Made by a program: the position numbers and the translations under genes. DNA of 64,000 nucleotides. It comes from Psococerastis gibbosa. Lineage: Eukaryota > Arthropoda > Insecta > Psocodea > Psocidae. This document shows positions 10,649 to 20,489 of this stretch, piece by piece (within the stretch, counting starts at the first letter, position 1; every line of letters starts with the position of its first letter). The notes below the pieces were generated by a model. It ran no database searches and had not been told where the DNA came from. It saw only the letters and a list, made by a program, of their open reading frames with translations. Where the stretch lies: assembly GCA_963971405.1 (NCBI GenBank), contig OZ020492.1, positions 22,164,204 through 22,228,203 of the forward strand, given 5' to 3'.

Positions 10649-10948
10649 CAGAGGCGGACGCAGCAACCGGCTCTGCGGGCAATGCCCCCCCCCCCTTTGG
10701 AAGGCAGTTTTATTCTTTGCCTCTAAAATACAAGTGTCAACTGCACTCAAAATGCCTAAAACCCTACTGTTTCTGCCTTATTATTCAAAAAAATTCCCCC
10801 GAGCCCCCCTTGTGCACTATTTTATTAATTCCCTGTCATATAGAACCCTTGTTGCTTTGAAAATGCGTAAAACCCCAATGTTTCAGCCCTATTTTCCAAA
10901 AAAAATTAAAAATGCCTCCCCCTTTTATGAGGTGTGGGACCGCCTCTG
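10649..10948. mobile_element. hAT-type MITE, 300 bp
   Basis: Begins CAGAGGCGGACGCA and ends with the near reverse complement (GGGACCGCCTCTG). The flanks are CGCATTAT at 10641-10648 and CGCGTTAT at 10949-10956, an 8-bp duplication with one difference, as expected for hAT elements. It contains a C run at about 10684-10696 and shares its interior (AAATGCCTAAAACCC and CCCTATTTTCCAAAA blocks) with the element at 58345-58990. No transposase is encoded. Confidence 0.75.
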
Positions 10949-10956
10949 CGCGTTAT

Positions 10957-13720
10957 TGTGTATATAAAAAAATGCAAACTACTTCAGGGCTTTTAAAGGC
11001 TTTTCCACATTTCTTATTTATATTATTTAAGTTAATTAAGTTTATGTTAATTTAGGCATTGTCACGTTAAACTATCGTCCGTAAACCGACATTAGAACCG
11101 ACTTACAGACAACCATTTTTTTTTTATTACATACATGGCGTAGGTAGCGCAGAGGAAAAGTAGGGTCTGCGGAATCTCCCTACAGCTGATCGCCCTGAGC
11201 CGAAAGGGATTTTTTATAATTAGGCAGTTTCCGGGCGATAATACAAAATATACAAAATTTCCGCGAGGTAATACATTGCTAACTCCGCACGTTGAACAAC
11301 ATAAGTAATCATCATTCACTGTACCTATACCAAGTTAATATAGGTATGTAATTTATTATGTAGGTGTATAATTCAGCCTAGCCTACCTGCCTAAGCCCTA
11401 CTGTTATTCCAGAGCAGTAAAAAGGGCTGGTCATTCACTCATTCGGGCCAATGAGTAAGGTTTGGTGGGACCCTCCCAGCGTTGCAATGAAGAAATATTC
11501 CACAATTATTGATCAAAATGAGCGTTTAAAAAAATTTCAATGTTCTTTAATGTTGTAATATTTCACACGCCCGGGCCTACTTATATCAAATTGTATTGTA
11601 ATATAATTTAAGTACTTGGCGCCCGACCCAATTCAAACTCTGTCAGTCTAGCCTACTTGGCTTTATCAGAATTGAATTCGGATGTTGATTGTTGAGTGCA
11701 CGGGTGCGGTGTCGTCGGCATTCTCAAAATTCCTACCTGCACGTTTATTATTACCGAGATGTCCAGTTTCAAGTTAGCCATTCCTATTTTTTTATTTATT
11801 TTTTCATATTTTTGTGTCTAAATTAATAAATGATGGCCATCGAGTCGTGAGTCGTCCCAGTTTTATAGGTTTCTACACCAACACCAATTGGAAGACATAG
11901 GAAATGTGTGAAAAGTCTTCAATATATTTTGAATTTCTACGCGATTACGCCCCCCATAACATAAAAACATTTATATTAATCATTAAAGCTACCTATCTCA
12001 TTCTCCCCATAATTCACCCATGGGTCGATGAGGGTTGCAACCTTGAAGCCAGCTGTGGCTTTTGATTAGCATACAAGAATGGTTCCATTTACTTGGCAAA
12101 AGGACATCTACTGTAGGGGTCTTAGAGTATCGTTTTAATTTTTTATCTTTCAATTTTTCTAGGAATTGTACGGATCGTTTAAATGCTTATACGGTGTTAC
12201 ATGAAGTGGGCAACAGTCACAAAGCCCTAAAATATGCTACTTACCAGTACTTTCACCACCGTCTAGCGCAAAGGACCGCTCATCGTCTTCGGGTTCACCT
12301 GGGCGCCTCGTCTTGCCGAATTTGCAACTTAGACCCGCAGCAGGTAGAAGCCTGACCTCAGGTTCAGGTCAGCGAGTGACTGATAACGCCGGACTACCTT
12401 CAGGGCTGAAATGTCAAAGCTGTGTATGGCCGGCTGAGGTTTCACCATATTGTGCGATGGCGTGTGGTCAGTACGGAGGGTGCGGAGGTAGCGAGCACAC
12501 TGAGGGTATAGATCCGGCACACCGGCACGGCAGGCGCAGCCGCGCAGACGGGATGCACCCTCTGATGCAGACACCCCCTGTCACCACCCACCCCGCCGGC
12601 CGCCATTCATAGACGTAATGGGCATACCCACTTGAGTGCAGACTGGCCATGTGACGCCACGGTTCTACCCAACTTGTTCGCCACCAAGTCCCATAAGTAC
12701 AACCACGGAAACAGACTAAAAAAGCAAAACTTTGGGGGGAATAACTTGTGGAAACACAGCGCTTCATGGATGGAATCTGACTAGAAGCGACCAGTCCAAG
12801 TCAACGATTTGAAGACTGTGCATCTTGCTGCTGCTTTCGGTGGTCCCACTGACCATGTACATGACAGGAGCCTGCCGTAGAATCTCTCAGACTGTGCAAA
12901 ACAATTGCAGGTCTGTTGAGAGTTGGTAAGCATGTCAGGCGGTTGTTCAGTGACAACGCTACGGAAACTAATGAAACTGAAATAAACCGACCTGTTCATC
13001 ACTTTAAAAATCGGGTTACTTACTGCAACTGGGAAGTGGAATCTAGTAGGCACAAAAACTTCCGACGAAGTATCTACAACTCGATGGATGGAGGCTTACT
13101 TTCGGACAATTCTACCCGAAATCTCAATCTACATTTTGGTGTACTGTAAGTGGTCGTCACATTAACGCATATATTACTTTTACAGTCAAATGCATTGGCA
13201 AAATAGCTTGTAACATCACGATAACCTCTATAAATAAACGCATACAGTACCTTAGTAATAAACACGATTATAATAAAACCATTAAATATCCGCTAATAAG
13301 TATAGATAGCTTTATTGAGGCACAGATCGTTGACAGTTTCTTTAAAAGCTTGAATGCTTAGGATCTTTGTATTTAAATTTATAAAATATGCTTGATAGTT
13401 CAATTCTGGAGGTAAAAAAAAACCAAGACTCAATATTCATGAAAAAGTAGTAAAAATAATTTTTCTGGGGATCCTTTCAATCGATACTCTCTAACTTTAG
13501 GTACATTTTACGGGTTAATTAGCGTAACAAAACAGAACAGGCATCCAAGGATTTGGCTTTGTACAAAAAATTATTTTAAATTGTGGCTAGTTCATGCGGG
13601 TGTCAGCCCACAATGTTATTAGTTTCTGTCCGGGTCGGTTTGCCACCGGCATGTTTGTGAAAGGGTTAGTATTATTATTTTCAAAATTTGTATCGAGAGT
13701 ATAAGCTATATTCACGACAT
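10957..13720. other. No supported gene; includes a locally GC-rich island
   Basis: Several short frames exist (for example 12062-12355 and 12916-13149 on the + strand) but none shows a family motif or clear splice structure. About 12240-12720 is clearly more GC- and CpG-rich than its surroundings and could be part of an exon or a foreign insertion, but I cannot assign it. 11130-11220 matches 26605-26700 in part (GTAGGGTCTGCGG and AATCTCCCTACA blocks), so some of this is repetitive. Confidence 0.5.
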
Positions 13721-13721
13721 G

Positions 13722-13795
13722 TAGATTGTAGAGTAGGTAGTGGTACAGACTCCGACATTCACTCGAAAGGTTGTTGGTTCTAGTCCCACAGTTTA
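13722..13795 (+). repeat. tRNA-derived SINE head (partial)
   Basis: Contains a B-box-like GGTTCTAGTCCCAC preceded by an A-box-like TAGGTAGTGGTACAGAC, the spacing of a tRNA-type pol III promoter. It matches the longer copy on the - strand at 63470-63670, whose B box is the canonical GGTTCGAGTCC. It does not fold as a complete tRNA that I can recognise, so I call it a SINE head, not a tRNA gene. Confidence 0.6.
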
Positions 13796-13857
13796 TTTAA
13801 ACAAGCACGTAAATTAGTTGCCCAGTCACTCTATCACAATAATACCTCGAACACTCT

Positions 13858-14668
13858 TATATCAGAGACCCTCCCCTCTTTCTGTTAGACACATGCACTC
13901 ATCAAAACTATTTCCGATTCGAATCCGACTTCTACCAACAAAAAACAGGCCTACCTATGGGTTCTTCCCCTTCTCCCCTTATTGCTGAAATTTTTATGGA
14001 TAACTTCGAACAAAAACCTCTACTCAATAAAAATCCCCCAGATAATTGTATATCTTTCTGGACTAGGTATGTAGATGATATCTTCTGCATCTGGACTGGA
14101 AGTAACCGACAACTAGACAATTTCTTAAGTTTTATCAACACAATTCACCCAAAAATTCAATTTACCATGGAAGTAGACGAAAACAACTCCCTGAACTTCT
14201 TAGACCTCACCATCACCAAAAATAATAGTACCCTAGACTTCAAGATATTTCGCAAAGAAACCCATAGCGATAATATAATCCCTGTTGATTCTTCTCACCC
14301 ATTCCAGCACAAACACGCAGCATTCCATAGTATGATTTTTCGACTCCTTAACATCCCTATGAATCAAACCAACTATAATAATTAATTAAATACAATAAAA
14401 CAAATTGCCCAAAATAACAATTTCAATCTCAATCTAATAGACAGAATCCTACGACATCACAAAATCAAACACAACCTCAAACTAATTTACCCCCCAGAGA
14501 GCTTAAACCCGGAAACCAATAAACCATATTTCAGGCTACAATACATAGAAAAAATCACAGATAAAATAAGTAACCTCATTTCTTCTACAACAGACTAAAC
14601 ACCAGCCCCGTACAACCGCAACAATTTAGCCAATAAACTCATGAACTGCAAAACCAAACCAGAAAAGG
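13858..14668 (+). pseudogene. Penelope-like element relic (reverse transcriptase)
   Basis: Reads through the RT core of a Penelope-like element: FYQQKTGLPMGSSPSPL, then RYVDDIFCIW with the catalytic YVDD, NSLNFLDLTI, and a HKHAAFHSMIFRLLNIPMN block shared with the relic at 2965-3830. The frame is open from about 13870 to 14385 and is then interrupted by stops; the GIY-YIG domain is lost because a family A fragment (14675 onward) joins here. The upstream N-terminal region is also absent. Dead copy, second of two in the window. Confidence 0.85.
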
Positions 14669-14674
14669 TTTTTC

Positions 14675-15060
14675 TGCGAAACCTTTCTATCGATGATTTC
14701 TACCTTCAGGTATGTTTTAGGTGTTAAATTGAGTAACGAAACCAGACAGGTTGCTTTCCCAGAAAAGTATTTGGTTCTGTAAAAAAAAAATGTTTTTTTG
14801 AAAAAATGATAGAAAATTCACGATTAAATGCATTGCGTGCCCCGCCAGTATTGCTGTGTGGTAATGTGTTGTCTGACCTATCTAGAATTTACCTCATCTC
14901 CAGTGAGGTCAGGTGGACAACCCCCCCCCCCCCCCCCCCCCCCCCGAGACATCGGAAATTTAACCATAGGAAAATTATTTACCATGAAATTACTCATTTT
15001 CTCTATCTACTAATTTGATAAATTGGAAAGCATGTTCGAGTAAACTCGGACCGGTTCTTT
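14675..15060 (+). repeat. Dispersed repeat family A, copy 3 (3' half)
   Basis: Starts at TTCTGCGAAACCTTTCTATCG and ends at CTCGGACCGGTTCTTT, matching the second half of copy 2. A run of about 25 C residues lies at 14921-14945. It joins the Penelope relic on the left and the inverted-repeat-bounded element on the right. Confidence 0.75.
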
Positions 15061-15399
15061 ATATCTGCCGTGTCTGACATTTACGACCATTTCAATTTTT
15101 TTTTTATATTACGGAATTATTACAGAACAATTAACAATGATCAGCAATTGAATAAAAAAAGACAAATCCCATTCAGCTCTCCCAAAAAGTTTCTAGTTAT
15201 TGTTGGCATATAATTCCAAATTGCGCAATGAAATTTAATTTTAAACAATTTTTTTTATTTTTTCCCTTGTAGAGACTTTTTACATTTAATAATTGTTTAA
15301 AACATAAAACAATAACATTTTTATAAAAGAAAAACACATATTCATGTATTTCAATATTTTGTGAAACATAGAATTTGCTTAAATTTTATACATTGATAC

Positions 15400-15960
15400 A
15401 CATGGATTGCTACCACGGCACCTAGCCCACGCTGAACAAATGTCTTCACTTTTGGTCACGTGACAAAAAGGGTTATTATGGCAAGAAGTGGTTGACTCCA
15501 TTGCCTTCAATGCGATTTAGACGTATTTCAATGCCTGTTATTAAATCTATTTACCCATTTATTGAGTTTTTCTTTGGTTTGACATAATGGTCATATCTTG
15601 CTCTGCTTATAAATGCACTAATACCTGTAGGTTCAAGATATGTCGAGAAACGGGGGAAAATATTACTTTTCACAAGTAAGTGTTCGCATGGTTTGGTCAT
15701 TAGTTGAGGCAACATTTATGGGTTTATTTCAGTTTTCTTAATCATTATGTTAACAAATTGCACACTTTCAATTATCCTCAAGGCCGTAGCCAAGGGGGGA
15801 TCCTTGGGGGGCGGGGGCGGTCGCCCCCCCCCCCCCTCGAGAGAAATAGCATTATTCTAGTTAGAATGGACTTTTGAAGGAAATTAAGAGAAATTATTAC
15901 TAAAGTAAGGGAAACGCGATATTTTTTGCCCCCCCCCCCCCGAAAACTTTATTATATTTA

Positions 15961-16002
<42 letters not shown>

Positions 16003-16660
16003 GTTTCAACCTCAAGGCATTTTTTAGTTAGTCAAGTTTAAAATTATTTTAGGAAGCTGATAGTTCCAGCAGCCTAAGTAGGCCTAGTCCTGCAGAACCT
16101 AAGTTTTGATAGTGAATAAAAATAGCGAAACACTATAAGGCAAATTTACAGAGGAAAAAACTGTTTTTATTTCCCATTTGGGCGAATTTCGTGGCTTTCT
16201 TGCAAATCACACGTACTGCAAAATGTCTAGAAATTATTAGGCTTATTGATATTGACATCCCTAAATCAACAGCATTGGCCTACTACACTGCAATATTTTT
16301 TCATCGATGATAGATGATAGCACACAGAATATTCACATCGTTTAAGCATAATAAGTAGGCTATGAGATTTAAAAATTCGAATGCCGGTGTTGGTGGATCA
16401 GGGACGGATCCAGGTCATGGGGGGGGGGGGGAGCTGTGGGTCAAAATAGGAAAAACCTAAGTAGTATCGATTAAATCAGAGCGTTATAAAAATTAACTTA
16501 TAAAATAGATTTACTGATTTTTTTTTGGGGGGGGGGGATATCCGCCCCCCTGGCTCCATCCATGGGGTGGATCCAGGGTGGGAACCTGCCTCCCTGTATC
16601 CGTCCATGGGGTCTAGCCAGAGTGACTACTTATTCTTTTTATATTGTGCTTATTCTAGTT
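15400..16660 (+). repeat. Dispersed repeat family B, copy 1
   Basis: Matches, in inverted orientation, 28240-29790, and in part 30492-31118, 32089-32930, 33717-33957 and 43549-43935. Shared blocks include GGATTGCTACCACGG, TTTTGGTCACGTGAC, the THAP exon, CAAGGCCGTAGCCAAGG at 15778, an ATT microsatellite at about 15958-16003, CTAGTCCTGCAGAACC and GGGACGGATCCAGG. It has several runs of C or G (about 15824, 15931, 16420 and 16525). Confidence 0.75.
15587..15675 (+). CDS. THAP-domain first exon
   Basis: Opens with ATG and reads MVISCSAYKCTN, the N-terminal signature of the THAP zinc finger (start, then C-x4-C, followed by a basic stretch and a TFH block). It ends with AA followed by GTAAGTG, a strong splice donor, exactly where THAP first exons normally end. 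THAP fingers bind DNA in animal transposases and derived regulators. The same exon, with a two-codon deletion, is preserved in the inverted copy at 29512-29594, and a more diverged one starts at 43738. I could not find the second exon, which should supply the remaining Cys and His ligands. It is probably a transposase remnant carried by family B. Confidence 0.65.
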
Positions 16661-17013
16661 GAAGTATAGTCAAGGACAGATGAAGGGGGGAGCTGCCCCC
16701 AAAATCTTATAAGCTAGCCTGTTGTAAGTTGCCTAACTTATTACGTGATAATGTAAAGGATACTACATATGTTTATTATATTTTGAGCCCTGGTGTGTTT
16801 CCAGTGTATATATATATAGTTCAATGATTTTATATTATATTAAATGGAGTTCTTGCGCAGGTAAATCCAACAGGGATGCTATACATGGAGTCAATGTAGA
16901 CGTCATCGGACAACTATTGGTTGCTGCTTATGTTTTGCTTATGTAACTTTCGGACAAAAAAATTATTGGTGATCATGTGACGTCACTACGCAACTGCTAG
17001 TACTCCATTAAAT

Positions 17014-17223
17014 TAGATCAACAAAAAAGCGTTCATGCATCATAGCAAAGCTGCGACAAAATTTACTCACTATTTATTAAAATTTATAAATTTACTCACG
17101 CGTTCATGCTGTTTCAGCCGATGCATGAACGCATTTAGAGCACTACCTAACGAAATATAGAGCATTAGTGAGAAAATTTTGTCGCAGCTTTGCGATGATG
17201 CATGAACGCTGTTTTGTTGATTT
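17014..17223. repeat. Foldback MITE, about 210 bp
   Basis: The outer 60 bp are inverted copies: GCGTTCATGCATCATAGC and AAGCTGCGACAAAATTT on the left recur as the reverse complement on the right (about 17170-17220). The centre contains CAGCCGATGCATGAACGC. The inverted equivalent of that central block (GTTAGTGCTCTAAATGCG) is at about 23553-23590, so a fragment of a second copy lies after the RTE-type LINE. Confidence 0.7.
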
Positions 17224-17424
17224 ATAAATTGAATATAAAATTTAAGCAAATTTCGTGTTCACAAAATATTGAAATACATGAAAATGTGTTTTTCTTTTTA
17301 AAAAATGTTATTGTTTTATATTTTAAACAATTATTAAATGCAAAAAGTCTCTGCAAGTGAAAAAAAATAAAAATTCGTTCAAAATAAAATGATTTAATTA
17401 TTTTTATTGCACCATTTTGAATGT

Positions 17425-18475
17425 TAAATGACGAGTCGGTCAGCGTAACATCTGTGTTTGCACCATTCGTTGCACTGCGCATGCTCATGGACTCACAGAA
17501 CATCGTATAATTATATATTAGGGCTGCCACATTCCGTGGTTTAACTCAGAATTCCGTGGGAAATAATTCTATTCCGAGAAATTTCCGGGATCAACAATTT
17601 TTGAGGTTTTTCTGTGGACTTTTGGGGAAATACCTATGCATACCAATATTTGTATGCCAATTTATGGAATCATGTCAATTTGTGATGGTTGAATCTGAAG
17701 CTGATGGGTATTTTTTATCGGCTGCAATTTAAAGTTACAATTAAAATTTAAAATAACCAGATAAGGTTAGGAACCAGGCCCATGGACAGATGAGAGTTAA
17801 AAAAAATCATATCATATAAAGGGGACCAACATTTTAAAAAATTCCGGAGTATTCCGTATTCCGTGAATTATTTAAAAATAGTTAGGAATACGGCTGAAGT
17901 CGTTTGGCTCGTTCTGCCCAGCCTGGTACTCATCGTAGCCTACCATCATTAGTATTTAGTGCATTTAGTTTTTTTTTTCTACTACTGCACCTAATAAGCT
18001 AAATGGTGAAGCAGTGACACACCTAAATTTCAAATTATGTAAATAGGATTAAAGAAGCTTGTGTTTTGATATTACTAAATAATTAACGGAAAAATTAAAA
18101 TTCCACAATTAAAAATTAATTAGACTTATATAGTGTTTGCAATTGAAAACTTCACTGCACTTTACAGAATAGTCAGCAGCACAGAACACCAAAATAGCAT
18201 GCAGTACCGTAGGCCAAAAGTAAATTACAGTATTACAACCCTTCACATTGAACTCTAGCCTACGTACCTACAGTACCCACTGTTCTTAGGTACTCAAAAA
18301 TTGTTGACCCCGGAATAGAAATATTTCCCACGGAATTCTGAGGTAAACCACGGAATATGGCAGCCCTAATATATAATTTAACGATGTTCTGTGGTTGGAG
18401 TCCATGAGCATGCGTAGTGCAAACGAATGGTGCAAGCACAGGTGTTCCGCTGACCGACTCGTGTTAAATGTTTAT
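17425..18475. repeat. Large foldback structure, hAT-like core inside palindromic arms
   Basis: An inner pair of inverted repeats begins TAGGGCTGCCA at 17519 and ends at 18368; it continues for about 75 bp (GTGGTTTA, CTCAGAATTCCGTGGGAAAT). Outside it, 17425-17518 and 18369-18475 are also inverted copies of each other, sharing GACCGACTCG and CATGAGCATGCG. The simplest reading is a MITE with hAT-like ends that inserted near the centre of a palindromic MITE. The interior (about 17600-18290) has no gene that I recognise. The right arm lies just upstream of the MADF gene. Confidence 0.65.
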
Positions 18476-18556
18476 TGTTTTGACTTTTGAGAGCTCTACG
18501 TAATTTGTGTTTTTGTATTTTTTTGTTTGTTTTATAAAATTGTGTTATAATTAAAA

Positions 18557-20285
18557 ATGAGTGCACAACAAGATGAGCTCCTCCTTCATACTATTGAAAG
18601 GTACCCTGTCATCTATGACAAACAGCATAGAAGTTATAGTAACAGGGTAATTAAGGAGAAGGCCTGGATGGAAGTGGCCATGACGGCGAGGCTGGCTACC
18701 GGTAAGTCGTTTACCTAATATTAAGGGAAATGAGTGTTTGTAAGCAATAATAGAAATGCTGCAAAAGCCCGGGGGGCTGTATCTAGTTTAATGTCTATGG
18801 GATGAAGACATGTACTTGCTCAACCTTTTGATATTGCATCAACGATCAACTGTTATTGTCATCAATGGTTTCCACACATGGTTTAGAGCAGCCGCAGTTG
18901 GTAAACGCGTAGGGAAGCAGTCGTTACTCCAAAACGAAGAAGTATCAATTATTGCGTAGAATTGTTCGAAGTTATGCAATACCCCGGTTATAGTGGAATC
19001 GGATGTTACGTATCAATTATCATGAGAATTTGTAATTGTCAACCCGTCTGTACAGTCAAATTTTTTTGTTATCTTCCTAACTGCGACAAAATATTTCTGT
19101 TTTCAGTGGATGAAGCAAAGAAAAGATTTGCTTACTTGAAGCAATTCTGGGGCAAAAAAGAAGAGACTTCGACAATCCACCTTCGGGTTCGGGGGCACAA
19201 GTGCCCCATTGGATATTAGATCAGCTGAAATGGTTGGAGCCATTTGTCACCCGACGCCGGTATATAATGCTGATTTATTTTCTCCTTTCTTGTTCAAGAA
19301 ACACTGTAAAGTCACACATTAATTTCATAGACATCGCTACGGTTGTTAAAAATTAATCTTATTCTTCAATTGTGACATATGTTTCATTCGTGTCAATTTT
19401 AACCGAACGGTCTCAAAGGCATTGTTATTTTATTCCAATATTGCAAAGCACAAAACAAATTCAAAGGTCATTGAAATTAAAATTGTATCCAAAGTATATT
19501 CATATTTTATGACAAATAACCAACGCAAGCTCTCGACTGCCCCCTACATGTGATGCTGCCCTTGTGGTCCTTCAGTTAGTAAAGAAAAATTTAAGAAATG
19601 TTTGTGATTTCATCCTGAATGAATATTAATTACAATGCTCATTTTTATTACAGAACGAAGGGGAATATGAATATGGCGTTCACGCCTCACATGGTGACTT
19701 ATCCCACTGGCCTCCTCTTCGATAATGAAGATTCAGACACGTAGGTTCATTTTATATCAAGCTGTAATATCATCACTACTTCAATGACATAGTAATTTTG
19801 ACTACAGAATGTTCTGATAACTACGACCAGTAGTCCTACCATAGCGTTCATTAATCGAGAAACGATTACAGTGCTAATTTGAAATTGTTCTCTTTACATT
19901 TTACTAAGGCACTATATAGACCGGTATTCTCGGTTTTTGTTGCTTGTTTACATTTTTAATACCAGGGGATTAAATAAATAACGGTATTAGAATCGCCATG
20001 ATCAGGCTGCTGCACTTAAAAACTAAAAAAACTCAATGTCTGTAGTATGAAACTAATTCTAGGCTACGTGATGGGAAACTGCAATTATCTGCTTATTGAA
20101 ATAAATGAAAAGTTCATTTCCTGCCAAAATATTGTACTGTACAATGTCTCCATTGCTTTTCCAGATTATTTGACCTGGTCCCCCGCCCACCGTCTCCAAC
20201 AGACTCTCAACCAATAAATTTCGCAGAAGAACCCGCAAGCCAATTTCCTCAGGCCACAAGTCATTCAGCCGAACACAAAAGTTAA
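18557..20285 (+). pseudogene. MADF-domain protein gene, four exons, one frameshift
   Basis: Exons are 18557-18701, 19107-19259, 19654-19740 and 20165-20285, each bounded by good signals (donors GTAAGT, GTATAT, GTAGGT; acceptors TTTTCAG, TTACAG, TTCCAG) with matching phases. Exon 1 reads a MADF start (LLLHTIERYPVIYD, later AWMEVA); exon 2 supplies the domain end (AKKRFAYLKQFW) and then the PPSGSGAQVP and WLEPFV linker seen in MADF proteins. Exon 2 needs one frame change near its A-run at about 19155; as read, the frame ends at 19219. Predicted length is near 168 residues, short for MADF regulators, with no BESS motif seen. MADF domains bind DNA. The gene ends 32 bp before the right terminal inverted repeat, which suggests it belongs to the transposon. 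The frameshift could be real decay or a homopolymer error. Confidence 0.7.
19918..20012. repeat. MITE family C, partial copy
   Basis: Within intron 3 of the MADF gene. Shares AATACCAGGGGATTAAATA and CGCCATGATCAGGCTGC with the fuller copies at 47211-47392 and 48742-48905; the left arm is degraded. Confidence 0.6.
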
Positions 20286-20489
20286 CTCCTCATCCATATT
20301 CAAAACGAAAACAAACAAATTAAAATGGTCGTAAATATCTGACACGGCAGATATAAAATATAAGCAGACGACGCTTGTTTAGAGCTTAAAATCGATTAAA
20401 ACTGCGACTCTCTCTCACTCTCAAAGGTTTAAAAGGAAACTTCGTCGCAACTACTCGAGTTTTAATATCTAACATTCCCTAGCGGTAAG

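Larger units (their letters stand above)
15061..20354. mobile_element. Putative DNA transposon with 38-bp TIRs carrying THAP exon and MADF gene
   Basis: 15061-15098 and 20317-20354 are inverted copies, 35 of 38 positions identical by eye; both ends begin ATATCTGCCGTGTC. The flanking bases allow a short TA, AT or TATA target duplication, which cannot be resolved because the terminal bases are palindromic. Inside are a THAP-domain first exon (15587-15675), a four-exon MADF gene (18557-20285) and several secondary MITE insertions. No DDE transposase exons were recognised, so the element may be internally deleted. THAP domains occur in P-type and ISL2EU-type transposases, and MADF or Myb-like accessory proteins occur in PIF/Harbinger elements; superfamily is therefore open. 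Confidence 0.55.

Noticed and set aside
10551..10967. A 138-codon frame as a gene
   Set aside because: It lies over a MITE with clear ends and duplication and reads through a poly-C tract.
12062..12355. A 97-codon frame near the GC-rich island as a gene
   Set aside because: No family motif, no clear splice sites and no paralogue; mentioned only as part of a non-coding stretch.
13722..13795. A functional tRNA gene
   Set aside because: B box and A-box-like motifs are present but I could not fold a complete cloverleaf with acceptor stem, and the same head recurs in a longer repeat.
15061..20354. Assigning the TIR element to PIF/Harbinger, P or ISL2EU
   Set aside because: The domain content is suggestive of each, but no transposase was found and the target duplication length is ambiguous.
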